64,000 nucleotides of DNA from Methanomassiliicoccus sp. (GTDB taxonomy: Archaea > Thermoplasmatota > Thermoplasmata > Methanomassiliicoccales > Methanomassiliicoccaceae): assembly GCA_012719175.1 (NCBI GenBank), contig JAAYAX010000011.1:205383-269382 (forward strand), given 5' to 3'. The translations under genes and the position numbers were made by a program. Numbering within the stretch: the stretch's first letter is position 1; each line of letters begins with the position of its first letter. Of the stretch, positions 19,401 through 27,268 are shown in pieces. The notes under the pieces are model-generated. The model had not been told where the DNA came from. It worked only from the letters and a program-made list of their open reading frames with translations, and did not search any database.

Positions 19401-19653
19401 ATTGGCCATACTCTGTCCACATCGGATAAAGCTCAAAACGATCCAGTTCCCTAGGTGTGTTGAAGTCCCCGTACATGATGGTTCCGGGCGAGAGTATTAT
19501 GTTAGATCCTACGAAGCAGACCAGCAAGACAATTAGGGCTGCTCCCAGTAGCACGACCCTATATTTCAGAAGGAACGCTTTGAACCGTCTAGGAATTCCC
19601 GAGATATCTAACCAGTTCATTCTGAGCGAGGAGGATATATCCGATTCAGTCAT
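16429..19653 (-). CDS. Giant GT-C/YfhO-like membrane protein, paralogue 2
   Basis: A 1074-residue paralogue of the proteins at 12799-16398 and 20698-23829. The first membrane segment is followed by MYGDFNTPRELDRF (acidic first loop), then about ten more segments to residue 450. The outer half contains two similar beta-sandwich modules, each ending in an 'aGeHxLxlRNxGGfNAvN' pattern: HILSLRNIGGFNAVNLIMIN and HLVAVRNTGGANAIFDSLWL. The YfhO-like tail is VYDGDWALSFEGQEVVSR then YLNGFIINVSGDADVTVEYK, followed by a closing membrane segment. The start is ATG 19653; GTG 19668 is an alternative. It is tail-to-tail with paralogue 1, only 30 bases apart. Confidence 0.72.
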   Translation of the reverse strand: MTESDISSSLRMNWLDISGIPRRFKAFLLKYRVVLLGAALIVLLVCFVGSNIILSPGTIMYGDFNTPRELDRFELYPMWTEYGQYSNLDKTDRLLGFGIPINLAMIIGVPTETFIKMMILGTLTVAGLASYVAALWIGRKAWPGMGDVALVLAAVCVSVVYMFNPWSMNRIEHYFLWTGYALAPIIFIGAMKGLGDHDVKTLVLTGLLWTVGSTSVHYTLFLGILIAGAFAYHVVGRSTWEQRASSLKSLSLLTLVFLVSSMYWIVPYILSILEGAGGPSSVLTVEVLDMLSFNSDPFNVIRGVGYWWPRVDIVAHGGLEIVWEIVSLVVPVVAYAALVFRRDRLTLFLVGMALIFTFLSLGTNWPLGGIYVWLTFDSPFGFLGWVLRDPDKWSGPLFLIYSMLMVLTILGLTDRLKGKWKLGSEMRNEAVAAGVVVAMVLSCFAVYAGPSVNGYLNDIYAPVEIPSEYLDTNDWLASLEGDFNVLWLPTSTGLATNWTTKMVANLDNMYSGKPDIGGTSLYGAYYRSFLSQTLAENKTDHFGRYLSTAGVKYLVLRDDIPSLLDLTQDMRSSLAWQKDMTLVRDDGALHVYEVMGEAVRAYATENKVTVLGSLDDLRALNWVDGFDPVRTGILFPQQEKGSSFSTGTLLISNAQTEDLVLLEGKGQVISPFDSTDHHDPDSMWSKASTLDRLHANWRDYLLQMGIEGWDLDYGRGLVLTWANSTDAGSVLDLSVKVPSEGNYLISTRYLENVQGGSFVLALDGEEVATIDAGSSLNRFRWSTLEDVHMAAGEHILSLRNIGGFNAVNLIMINDGVGWDTALSSASSILSSSENVYVMEAGRNMGGDPEVNLHYSGRYSQGSAVSLSPGQEVTGTMNVLDGRVLRMVAVGDGDIQVLIDGTPFQANGDFLDGTYVGTVNLTTGEHLVAVRNTGGANAIFDSLWLHSANASELSGIFDDGTDSVNVTSVDTSDPTHYRVRLNGDGEILVVTGTVYDGDWALSFEGQEVVSRPVGGYLNGFIINVSGDADVTVEYKPQSWLASGIPIAVIGTALLVPGLFLWKGWRGQRKYPGKGV

Positions 19654-19709
19654 AAACCTCTTCTTCACAGCGTTGTGGAGGACAGAAGGATGCCCTGCCC
19701 TCTTAGCTC

Positions 19710-20528
19710 CTATCTCTTAGGACGACCGAAGGCATAACCTAGCTTGTACGGGACACCTTTCAGTACCAACAGCAGATTCGCCTTAAGGGACCTCATAGGT
19801 TCCTGAGGATCGAACCGGCGAAAATGTTCCTTCGAGCCCACCAGTTCCTGGTAGCAGTCCGTATCGTGCATCCGGCGAACATCCATGCCGTACTTGTAGT
19901 TCTTCTTCCACAGCTCCCTCAGGTCCTTAGGTTCACGATGCCAGATACCTTCCTTGACCAGACCGATGCGGTTGGAGTACTTTGAGGCCTCGTAGAAAAT
20001 TATCGCGTCCTCATAGGCATGTATATCTGACATGCACTCCGGTAGGATGTTGGCGAAGGCCTTGCCCAAGATATCGCTGCGGTAGAAGCGAGGGCACATC
20101 ACTCCGCTGATGGCATCGATGTAAGATTCCATGTTCTTATGCAGAAGGTAACGGTCCGCATCGAACAGGCGTTCCAGCCAGGAAGTGGGAGCATATGATC
20201 TCTCCTCAAGGCACAGCATGTCGTACCTGTCCGCCAACTGGACGCATCGCTCGATGGTGGTCCGTTCTAGGACCTGATCGGAGTCCATCAGGAGGTGAAA
20301 ATCACCAGGACGGGCCTGGAAACCTTCTTTCCTCGCCCCCAGGACCTTGCCCTGGTACTGAATGACATCATCCGTGAACTCCCTGGCTATATCGGCCGTT
20401 CCATCCTTCGAAAAACTGTCGACGACGGTTATCTCTATATCTTGATAAGACTGGTCACGTACTGATTCCAGTGCAACCCGCAATGTATTGGCGGAGTTCA
20501 GTGTTGGAATGGTTACGCTGACCAACAT
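19710..20528 (-). CDS. GT2 glycosyltransferase
   Basis: A 272-residue GT-A enzyme beginning MLVSVTIPTLNSANTL. It has TVVDSFSKDGT (nucleotide binding), a metal site LMDSDQVLER in place of the usual D-x-D, and a C-terminal region with GIWHREPKDLRELWKKNYKYG as in many surface-polysaccharide GT2 enzymes. It lies 56 bases upstream of the paralogue 2 gene on the same strand and probably shares its transcript. Donor and acceptor are unknown. Confidence 0.82.
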   Translation of the reverse strand: MLVSVTIPTLNSANTLRVALESVRDQSYQDIEITVVDSFSKDGTADIAREFTDDVIQYQGKVLGARKEGFQARPGDFHLLMDSDQVLERTTIERCVQLADRYDMLCLEERSYAPTSWLERLFDADRYLLHKNMESYIDAISGVMCPRFYRSDILGKAFANILPECMSDIHAYEDAIIFYEASKYSNRIGLVKEGIWHREPKDLRELWKKNYKYGMDVRRMHDTDCYQELVGSKEHFRRFDPQEPMRSLKANLLLVLKGVPYKLGYAFGRPKR

Positions 20529-20697
20529 AGCTTACGTCCTGGCAACGAAAGCCTCCTATAATAAAAGACTTTGCCAATGTCGTAGAACCAACTGCTGGTG
20601 GCCTGTCACGAACTGCTTTGTGGCCATTGTTGAACTATCTAATTGTGAGCGATATGCCTCCAGAGGTCTGGACCTCCCTGAAGTAGAAAAATATTAA

Positions 20698-23600
20698 ATG
20701 CCGTCACAATCTGTAGACATTATGGGATGGCAGCCCCGTATCGCTTCTTTGCGGACATACGTCCGCGATCTGAACTGGCGGCGGCACTTGGCGTTCGCTA
20801 TCGTCCTGACCGCGTTGACCGCGGTCCTCTTCTTCGGATATCTCTCAGGTCCCCTCCCCACCGGTACCGACTCCGAGGGGCTGGTCATGACCTGGGACAT
20901 GGGCCTGTCTTCCGGTGGTCTGTTCTCTAGCTGGGAACCATACTCCGCTCTAGGATTTCAGAACGACCCCATACCACTTCCATCGGCCATGTTCACATTG
21001 GCCTCTTGGATGGGTCTGTCGGCCTCTGACATGTGCAAGATCATAATGGCAGGCTCCTTCTGGCTTGCGGGCGCAGCCATGTACCTATGCGCACTGAGGA
21101 TCTCCAGGAGCTACCTGGGGTCAGGGGTCGCAGCCATTGTTTTCTGCTTCAATCAGGTGTTTCTGTCACAGATCCTTGAAGGACACTACTTCTTTGCCAT
21201 AGGTTTCGCCCTGTTGCCTATCGCGTTCCTTACATTGTACCTGGCTATAGTGGAGGAGAATCGCCGGGCAGTTCTCGCGCTACCTATCGTCTTTTTCACT
21301 TACGGCGGCAGCTCCGCTCCCCACATGATACTCATCCTCAGCATATTCATCGTGGTGATGTCAGCCCTCTATTTCATCCAGGACCGGACGCGGCTGCACC
21401 GCACCGTGTATCCATTGATCGCACTGGTCCTGCTGGTGATCCCAACCGCCCTTTCCCGCTTCTCCTCAGGCACGGGCATCCTTAACGCGTCCTACCGTCT
21501 CAGCGAAGCCCAGTTCTGGAGCTATCGAGACATCTTCTCCGCCCTGGCCCTCCGGTCCACGGAAAATTCGCACATGCGTGGTGGAACGGTCCAGAGCTGG
21601 GTCATCGTTGACGGTATGGACGACGTAATGATGATCATTTCCTTAGCGATCCCCATCCTGGCCGTATTGTCCTTGTATTTCAAGGAGCATCGCCAGCTTA
21701 AACTAGCCCTTGCGGGAACGGGGCTGGTGATGCTGTTCTTCGCCCTGGGTCCGAACCAGCTTCTGTCCGGGGCGTTCGTCTGGATGTTCCAGAACGTCCC
21801 TCTGTTAGATAGCATCAGGGTCTTCTCCCGCTTCGGCATGTTCTTAGGCCTGGTGTACGCTATTTTGTTGGCCCTCCTGATCGCGGACCTTCAGAAACGT
21901 CCCTCGGTGAATCTGAGCATCCCCCGATTGCCCAGCCTTCGTGTGCGGCAATCAGATAAGCTAGTGGCCGCTACCGCTGTCATGGTCGTGCTGGTGTCGT
22001 CCTCTTCGGTCTTCATCCAAGGGCCGTCATCCTTCACCCTTCCCAATTCCTACGCTGAACCCTTCGAGCTCATATCGACCATCGATGGCGACTACCGTAT
22101 CCTCACCCTTCCTTACGGGGACGTCTACTACGATACATCGCTGGGCAAGTATGATGGGTACCCTCTGACCCTGACCAACGACCCCGGCTCCTACAGCCAG
22201 ATAGTGACCGGCAAGGAGGTGGCCTACGGAGATCACAGCGAGGACTACTGGTCTGTGTGGGGAGCAATGATGTCCGAGCACAGGTATGGATACCGTTATC
22301 TGCCCATTCTCTTGGGGGACACCGCCAGTGTCCGCTACGTGGTGGCACAGGTGCACTCTCCTGCAGGCGAGCTGAGCGACTTCAGGAACATGACCGGCCT
22401 CAGCGAATACGCGGTCCTTGCCGGAAAATCCACCGTCATGGTCAATGAACATTATGATGGTAGAGCACATACCGCCAACTCCTTGACCCTGACCACCGGT
22501 GGAAGGGCCGACATCTTGACCGCGATTGCAGGCGGTGTCGTCAACCTCACGGATACAGATCTGGTATTGCTCGGGCAGATCGATGACAGCGCCGTACTTA
22601 ACGCTCTCTGGGCCACCTCGCCCCATATCATAGTTCAGGAGGGCGATCTCCTGCAGCTTCTCGTCGAGAACGGTGCCTTTAACGAGGGCCAGCTTGTACA
22701 TCTTGGTGAGTATGCGGAAGATACCTTGGACGACAGCAGCAGGTATTGGATCACCTCTTCCGATACCGTGAGGGACGGGTCATCGCTCCATGACAGTGCA
22801 TACACCGATGGTCAAAATGTCATGGAGGCCCCATTGACGGCAGGTGGAGCTGGCAGCTACGATGTCTACCTGAGGCATAGGACCGGTCCTGGGTCAGGAA
22901 ACCTCTCGGTGACCGTTGACGGTCAGGGTGCGGTCGCAGTACCTACCTACTCGCCCTTGTCCAGGGAGATCTGGACCAAGGTAGATACGTATGGTTTGAG
23001 CTCTTCTAAAATAACAGTTAAACTATCCTGCGACGGCTCCGGATGGTGCAGTGTGAGCGACATGCTCGTCGTGCCATCAGGGAATGTGGATGAGAAAACA
23101 TCGGAGATCTCCGAACTGTTGGAGAACAGCTCCAGTTCGGTAACCTTTGTCTATGGGCCGGATGACCTGGCCATGGGGGTACAGGATTGGGGTTTGATGG
23201 AAGGCATGGAGGGTTGGGGCCTATCCTACAATGGTTCAGAGGACCCTTCCTTGGCAGTGAACGCGCTGATCCCTTTCGACGGCCTCTGGAGGATAACCCT
23301 GAGGACCATGAACGCCTCCACCGCTCCTTCGGCCATGATCGAGGGCGTTCCTATCGACGCCACCGACCTGGGGGACGGCTCTTTCGCCTTTGAGGTCAAC
23401 CTCATAAAAGGGCTAAAGACCATCGAGCTGAGAACATCCAGTGCGTACTCCGTGACCATCGGGAGCGACGGCCGCGATACCGGGGACGATCTGGCGGAAG
23501 CGGTCGTGACATATGAGAGAAAGAGCCCATGGAGCTACGTGGTCAATGTGAGCACGACCTCTCCCACCTTCCTGAAGCTGTCTGAAAGCTTCAGTGATCA

Positions 23601-23829
23601 GTGGACCGCACACAATGGTTCGGAGGCACTTCTCCACTATCAGTCCGGCTCCCAGGTCAACGGTTATTATTTGCCTTCAGCAGGTAACTACTCCATTACC
23701 ATCGACTACGACTGGCAGGAGAGATACCAGACGAATCAGGTGGTCTTCATAGCCGCCACCTTAACAGCGACGGTAGTGCTGGCCGCGGCCTTATGGTGGA
23801 AAAAGGGACGGAACAATGCCCGTCAGTAA
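20698..23829 (+). CDS. Giant GT-C/YfhO-like membrane protein, paralogue 3
   Basis: A 1043-residue member of the same family, the most divergent of the three. After the first membrane segment (about residues 31-50) comes GPLPTGTDSEGLVMTWD, the acidic first loop. About eleven segments follow to residue 440. The outer half has a CBM-like module (GGAGSYDVYLRHRTGPGSGN) and the YfhO-like tail SESFSDQWTAHNGSEALLHY then QVNGYYLPSAGNYSITIDYD, ending in one membrane segment and a basic tail. ATG 20698 lies in an AT-rich element (AAATATTAA) that could itself be the TATA box. ATG 20722 would then be an almost leaderless start. Confidence 0.7.
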   Translation: MPSQSVDIMGWQPRIASLRTYVRDLNWRRHLAFAIVLTALTAVLFFGYLSGPLPTGTDSEGLVMTWDMGLSSGGLFSSWEPYSALGFQNDPIPLPSAMFTLASWMGLSASDMCKIIMAGSFWLAGAAMYLCALRISRSYLGSGVAAIVFCFNQVFLSQILEGHYFFAIGFALLPIAFLTLYLAIVEENRRAVLALPIVFFTYGGSSAPHMILILSIFIVVMSALYFIQDRTRLHRTVYPLIALVLLVIPTALSRFSSGTGILNASYRLSEAQFWSYRDIFSALALRSTENSHMRGGTVQSWVIVDGMDDVMMIISLAIPILAVLSLYFKEHRQLKLALAGTGLVMLFFALGPNQLLSGAFVWMFQNVPLLDSIRVFSRFGMFLGLVYAILLALLIADLQKRPSVNLSIPRLPSLRVRQSDKLVAATAVMVVLVSSSSVFIQGPSSFTLPNSYAEPFELISTIDGDYRILTLPYGDVYYDTSLGKYDGYPLTLTNDPGSYSQIVTGKEVAYGDHSEDYWSVWGAMMSEHRYGYRYLPILLGDTASVRYVVAQVHSPAGELSDFRNMTGLSEYAVLAGKSTVMVNEHYDGRAHTANSLTLTTGGRADILTAIAGGVVNLTDTDLVLLGQIDDSAVLNALWATSPHIIVQEGDLLQLLVENGAFNEGQLVHLGEYAEDTLDDSSRYWITSSDTVRDGSSLHDSAYTDGQNVMEAPLTAGGAGSYDVYLRHRTGPGSGNLSVTVDGQGAVAVPTYSPLSREIWTKVDTYGLSSSKITVKLSCDGSGWCSVSDMLVVPSGNVDEKTSEISELLENSSSSVTFVYGPDDLAMGVQDWGLMEGMEGWGLSYNGSEDPSLAVNALIPFDGLWRITLRTMNASTAPSAMIEGVPIDATDLGDGSFAFEVNLIKGLKTIELRTSSAYSVTIGSDGRDTGDDLAEAVVTYERKSPWSYVVNVSTTSPTFLKLSESFSDQWTAHNGSEALLHYQSGSQVNGYYLPSAGNYSITIDYDWQERYQTNQVVFIAATLTATVVLAAALWWKKGRNNARQ

Positions 23830-23858
23830 TATTTACATCAACAGACCTGACACCCAGG

Positions 23859-24743
23859 ATGGCATCGGTCTCCGTCGGGGTTTGCGCGTACAATGAGGAG
23901 AAGAACATCCTAAGCTCCCTTCGTTCGCTCATGGGGCAGAGGGAGGAAGGCTTCTCCTTGAAGGACATCGTCGTCGTGTCCAGCGGCAGCACCGATCGCA
24001 CTGATGATATGGTCTTAGAGGTCAGCCGGTCCGATGAGCGCATCCGGCTGCTGAGGCAGGAAAGGAGGGAGGGCAAGAACTCTGCCGTCAATCTCTTCCT
24101 CTCCCAGGCTCAAGGGGACGTTTGTGTCCTGGTGAACGCTGACAACACTCTGGAGCCGGACTCCCTAACCAAACTCCTCGCGCCTTTCAGCGACCTCACC
24201 GTGGGGATGGCTGGTGGAAGGCCAGTACCCACCAATGACAAGGGCACGGTGTCAGGGTTCGCCGTCCACATGCTCTGGGACATGCACCACCGCCTTTCGC
24301 TTCTGTATCCCAAGGTCGGCGAGCTGGTGGCCTTCCGGAATCTGGGCATCACCCTGCCGACGACGATGCAGTCAGATGAGGACATCATGCGGATGGAGCT
24401 GGAGAAGAAGGGGCTGCGGACGGTGTACGTACCCGAGGCCATCGTGCATAACAAGGGCCCCACGACCGTCCGCGACTTCCTCAAGCAGCGGACCAGGGTG
24501 AACATCGGGGAGCAGTACATGAAGCGCATCTACGACTATGATATTCCCACTTGGAACCCCAGGTGGCTTTTCCAGTCTTACTTGGGCTTCCTCAGGGACA
24601 ACAGCCGGGAGCTCCCGCGGACCATTGCCGCAATGAGCCTGGAGGCCTATGCCCGGATCTATGCCATGCTGTACGTGAAGATGGACCGTGGTGACAAGGC
24701 GGTGTGGAGCCAGGTCAGCTCAACCAAGGACGTGGGGAAGTGA
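23859..24743 (+). CDS. GT2 glycosyltransferase
   Basis: A 294-residue enzyme. It starts MASVSVGVCAYNEEKNILSS with VSSGSTDRTDD (nucleotide site) and CVLVNADNTLEPDSL (metal site). The mid-region LRTVYVPEAIVHNKGPTT and the C-terminal KQRTRVNIGEQYM are typical of polysaccharide or dolichol-linked GT2 enzymes. The frame is open upstream to 23793, but ATG 23859 is where the domain begins, 29 bases after the paralogue 3 stop. It ends 3 bases from the convergent heptose gene. I see no membrane anchor. Confidence 0.82.
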   Translation: MASVSVGVCAYNEEKNILSSLRSLMGQREEGFSLKDIVVVSSGSTDRTDDMVLEVSRSDERIRLLRQERREGKNSAVNLFLSQAQGDVCVLVNADNTLEPDSLTKLLAPFSDLTVGMAGGRPVPTNDKGTVSGFAVHMLWDMHHRLSLLYPKVGELVAFRNLGITLPTTMQSDEDIMRMELEKKGLRTVYVPEAIVHNKGPTTVRDFLKQRTRVNIGEQYMKRIYDYDIPTWNPRWLFQSYLGFLRDNSRELPRTIAAMSLEAYARIYAMLYVKMDRGDKAVWSQVSSTKDVGK

Positions 24744-24746
24744 GCT

Positions 24747-25778
24747 CTACTCCTTCAGTATGGCGTCCACCGCGTCGTTGAAGTCGAAGCCCCCCTTCAC
24801 TTTGAAGGTCCGGCAGCCCGCAACCCGCCCCATGGTCACATCGTGGTCCCCGTCCCCTATCACAAAAGAGGAGCGAAGATCTATGTTCAGGTCCCTGACC
24901 GCCCTCTCCAGCATCCCCGTGGCAGGCTTGCGGCAGGAGCAACCCTCTTCCGGGCGGTGGGGGCAATAGTATATGGCATCCAAATGTGCCCCGTCCACGT
25001 TCAGGTCAGCCTTCAACTTCTCATGGATAGCATCAAGAGAGGCCACATCGAAGTAGCCGCGGCCCACCCCTGATTGATTGGTGACCAGGACCACCAGGAA
25101 TCCCGCATCGTTCAGCCTCCTGATGGAATGACCGACCCCGGGTAACAGGTGCAGATCCTCTGGTCGGGAGCAATAGGGCACGTCCTTGGCGATGGTGTCA
25201 TCGCGGTCTACAAATACCGCCTTGTGTCCGAACATTCCCTTCTCCACCAGGCCACAGATGATGTGACCGGCGCACATGTACGCCTCCTGGATGCGCGGCG
25301 TGCTCTGCGTAGGTATGGTCAACGCGAGGTCCACCATATCCTTTATCGTACCACCCGGCCCGGTGAATCCGACCGTGAAGGCACCCAGTTCCCTCGCCCG
25401 TTCCAGGGCCAGGACGACGTTCCTAGATGTCCCGCTGGTGCTGAGGCCTACAGCCACATCCCCTTTGCGGATGCATGCCTCCAGCTGGCGCACGAACACC
25501 CGCTCGTAACCGTAATCGTTACCTATGGCGGAGATGGAGGACAGAGAGGTCAGGGCCATTCCATCAAGGGCCGGGCGTTCCATCAGGTACCTTCCTGAAA
25601 GCTCGGCGGCCAGGTGCATGGCGTCGGCCGCGCTTCCCCCGTTCCCGAAGAACACCACCTTGCACCCCTGTCTGAACGCGCAGATCATGGCCTGGGCGAT
25701 TGCCTCTATCTGCTGAGGATCGACCGTACCGATCACGGAGGCGGATTCCTGAAGCTCATTCTCGATCAGCATGCTCAT
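24747..25778 (-). CDS. gmhA-gmhB: Fused sedoheptulose-7-phosphate isomerase / heptose bisphosphate phosphatase
   Basis: A 343-residue two-domain protein. Residues 1-190 are a SIS domain with VVFFGNGGSAADAMHLAAEL and LSTSGTSRNVV, diagnostic of GmhA. Residues 195-343 are a HAD phosphatase with AVFVDRDDTIAKDVPY (nucleophile Asp and D-x-D), LVTNQSGVGRGYF and the zinc site CPHRPEEGCSCRKP, diagnostic of GmhB. The fusion would turn sedoheptulose-7-phosphate into heptose-7-phosphate and dephosphorylate the 1,7-bisphosphate. The start is ATG 25778, after a GGAGAT ribosome binding site, overlapping the kinase gene by 23 bases. The middle step is supplied by that kinase. Confidence 0.92.
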   Translation of the reverse strand: MSMLIENELQESASVIGTVDPQQIEAIAQAMICAFRQGCKVVFFGNGGSAADAMHLAAELSGRYLMERPALDGMALTSLSSISAIGNDYGYERVFVRQLEACIRKGDVAVGLSTSGTSRNVVLALERARELGAFTVGFTGPGGTIKDMVDLALTIPTQSTPRIQEAYMCAGHIICGLVEKGMFGHKAVFVDRDDTIAKDVPYCSRPEDLHLLPGVGHSIRRLNDAGFLVVLVTNQSGVGRGYFDVASLDAIHEKLKADLNVDGAHLDAIYYCPHRPEEGCSCRKPATGMLERAVRDLNIDLRSSFVIGDGDHDVTMGRVAGCRTFKVKGGFDFNDAVDAILKE

Positions 25779-26802
25779 CGCAATATCTCCAGGTCTGCAA
25801 ACCGTACTTGTCGAAGTTGTAATTGACGATATCCACACCCATCTTTGCTAGCTCGTTGGCCACGGTGTGCTTGCGGTCGTACTCACATATGAAGAACATG
25901 AACCCTCCTCCTCCCGCTCCAGAGATCTTCCCTCCCACGGCCCCGTTGGTCAGCGCGGTCTCGTATATCATGTCCAGACGGTCGTTGGATATTTTAGAGG
26001 TGAAGCGCTTCTTGTACTCCCAGGACTCGTTGAGCAGCTCTCCGATGAGCCGAATGTTCCCTCTTAATAGAGCGTCCTTGGTCTCCCGTGCAAGGCGCTT
26101 GGTGTTCTCCAATGCGTCCACCACCTGCTCGTCCCTTCCAACGTACCCGGCGGTCTGGCTCTGGATGATGTTGGAGGATGCACGGGTCTTCCCGGTGTTG
26201 CCCAGGAGCAGCTGGTAGTGCAGCTCGTTCAGGATGTCGGTCTTGACCCGCAAAGGAGTGACGATGTTCTGCTGGCCATTGAACTCCATGAAGTTGAAGC
26301 CCCCGAACACTGCCGCATACTGGTCCTGCTTTCCTCCCGCCAATCCCAGCTCCTTGCGCTCCAGCACGTAGGCGAGGTTGGCGATGTCGTACTGGGACAG
26401 GGGCTCGTTCAGCCACTCCGCCATAGCTCCGATTATTGATACGATGACGGTTGAGGAGGAACCCAGGCCGGACCCTGGAGGCGCCTCGCAGTGCAGGAAC
26501 ATATCGAAGCCCCGTGATACCTCGAAGTGGTTCAGAACCGCCTTTATGAGGTCGAGGTTGCCATCATAGGTGAACATATCGCCGTTGGCACGCCACTTCT
26601 CCACCACACCGTAGTCCAGTGACCGGATGGTTATCTCCCGATCGTCCCGCGGGGAGATGGTGCAGTACGCGAAGCGATCGATAGTGGAATTTAGGACCGC
26701 ACCGCCACGCTCGTCACAGAAAGGTGGAACATCGGTCCCCCCACCAGCGAAGCTGATCCGCAACGGTGCCTTACTGCGTATCAGCTGCTTCCTGTCGCCC
26801 AT
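25756..26802 (-). CDS. hddA: D-glycero-D-manno-heptose 7-phosphate kinase
   Basis: A 348-residue GHMP kinase. The N-terminus has RSKAPLRISFAGGGTDVPPF, the HddA/Fkp-type substrate motif. The ATP site is PPGSGLGSSSTVIVSIIGAM, and the C-terminal motif 3 is GGKISGAGGGGFMFFI. HddA phosphorylates heptose-7-phosphate at C1 in the GDP-heptose branch. Its overlap with the GmhA-GmhB gene supports this role over fucose or other sugar kinases. The nucleotidyltransferase (HddC) needed to finish GDP-heptose is not in the window. A TATA box at 26825-26835 places transcription almost at the ATG, so the message is probably leaderless. Confidence 0.88.
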   Translation of the reverse strand: MGDRKQLIRSKAPLRISFAGGGTDVPPFCDERGGAVLNSTIDRFAYCTISPRDDREITIRSLDYGVVEKWRANGDMFTYDGNLDLIKAVLNHFEVSRGFDMFLHCEAPPGSGLGSSSTVIVSIIGAMAEWLNEPLSQYDIANLAYVLERKELGLAGGKQDQYAAVFGGFNFMEFNGQQNIVTPLRVKTDILNELHYQLLLGNTGKTRASSNIIQSQTAGYVGRDEQVVDALENTKRLARETKDALLRGNIRLIGELLNESWEYKKRFTSKISNDRLDMIYETALTNGAVGGKISGAGGGGFMFFICEYDRKHTVANELAKMGVDIVNYNFDKYGLQTWRYCDEHADRE

Positions 26803-26824
26803 CAAAACCTGATAAAGGAGGGAG

Positions 26825-26835
26825 GATTTATTTAA
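26825..26835 (-). promoter_or_regulatory. TATA-box promoter of the heptose operon
   Basis: The minus strand reads TTAAATAAATC. Its centre is about 28 bases before the hddA ATG at 26802, the usual distance from TATA box to transcription start, so the message should be leaderless. Confidence 0.5.
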
Positions 26836-27014
26836 TTGCCTTACTGGTCTGTCGACCCTGACGAAAGCCTCTGGATGCCTCCGGCATTAACGAAATGCAG
26901 CTGGACAAAGAGGTTAACGGTAATGTCTCACGATCGGATTAAATAGTTCATTACTGCGACCCCAAAAAAGGCGCAAGCCTAAACCTTCACTTTTTTTTTA
27001 CAATAGGTGAACTT

Positions 27015-27033
27015 ATTATCAATATCTGATAAT
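27015..27033. repeat. Inverted repeat, possible operator
   Basis: ATTATCA, a five-base spacer ATATC, then TGATAAT: seven-base arms that match perfectly. It lies about 235 bases upstream of the amino acid importer. It could bind a dimeric regulator, though AT-rich DNA makes chance repeats more likely. Confidence 0.4.
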
Positions 27034-27058
27034 GATCTTGTAAACCTCCAGTTCATTA

Positions 27059-27084
27059 GTTCTATAGTCTATTCTGGATAGAAC
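27059..27084. repeat. Inverted repeat, possible operator
   Basis: GTTCTAT (27059-27065) and ATAGAAC (27078-27084) are perfect seven-base arms separated by 12 bases, a geometry that puts the arms about two helical turns apart. It is 25 bases downstream of the other inverted repeat in the same gap. Confidence 0.4.
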
Positions 27085-27268
27085 AATTCAATAATAATTA
27101 ACGAATAACGTAGCATGGGCCAGGATGTTGAAATTATCATTTTTGATATTAGAATTTACGATTATTGGGCTTCTTCATTCGATGAACATCTGTGCTTTTC
27201 CATTTTTAGAAATGTGCCCTAACAAACGATGTCATCTTTAATAGGGATAACAGAACATCGGAAAAAAC

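Larger units (their letters stand above)
26836..27268. other. AT-rich intergenic region
   Basis: This 433-base gap between the divergent heptose and amino acid import operons is clearly more AT-rich than its surroundings and holds no gene I can support. It contains two perfect inverted repeats (27015-27033 and 27059-27084), several TATA-like runs, the nearest at about 27203-27212, and a T9 run at 26991-26999. Confidence 0.5.

Noticed and set aside
26991..26999. A run of nine T as a plus-strand terminator
   Set aside because: The nearest plus-strand gene upstream ends at 24743, and two minus-strand genes lie between, so there is no transcript for it to end.
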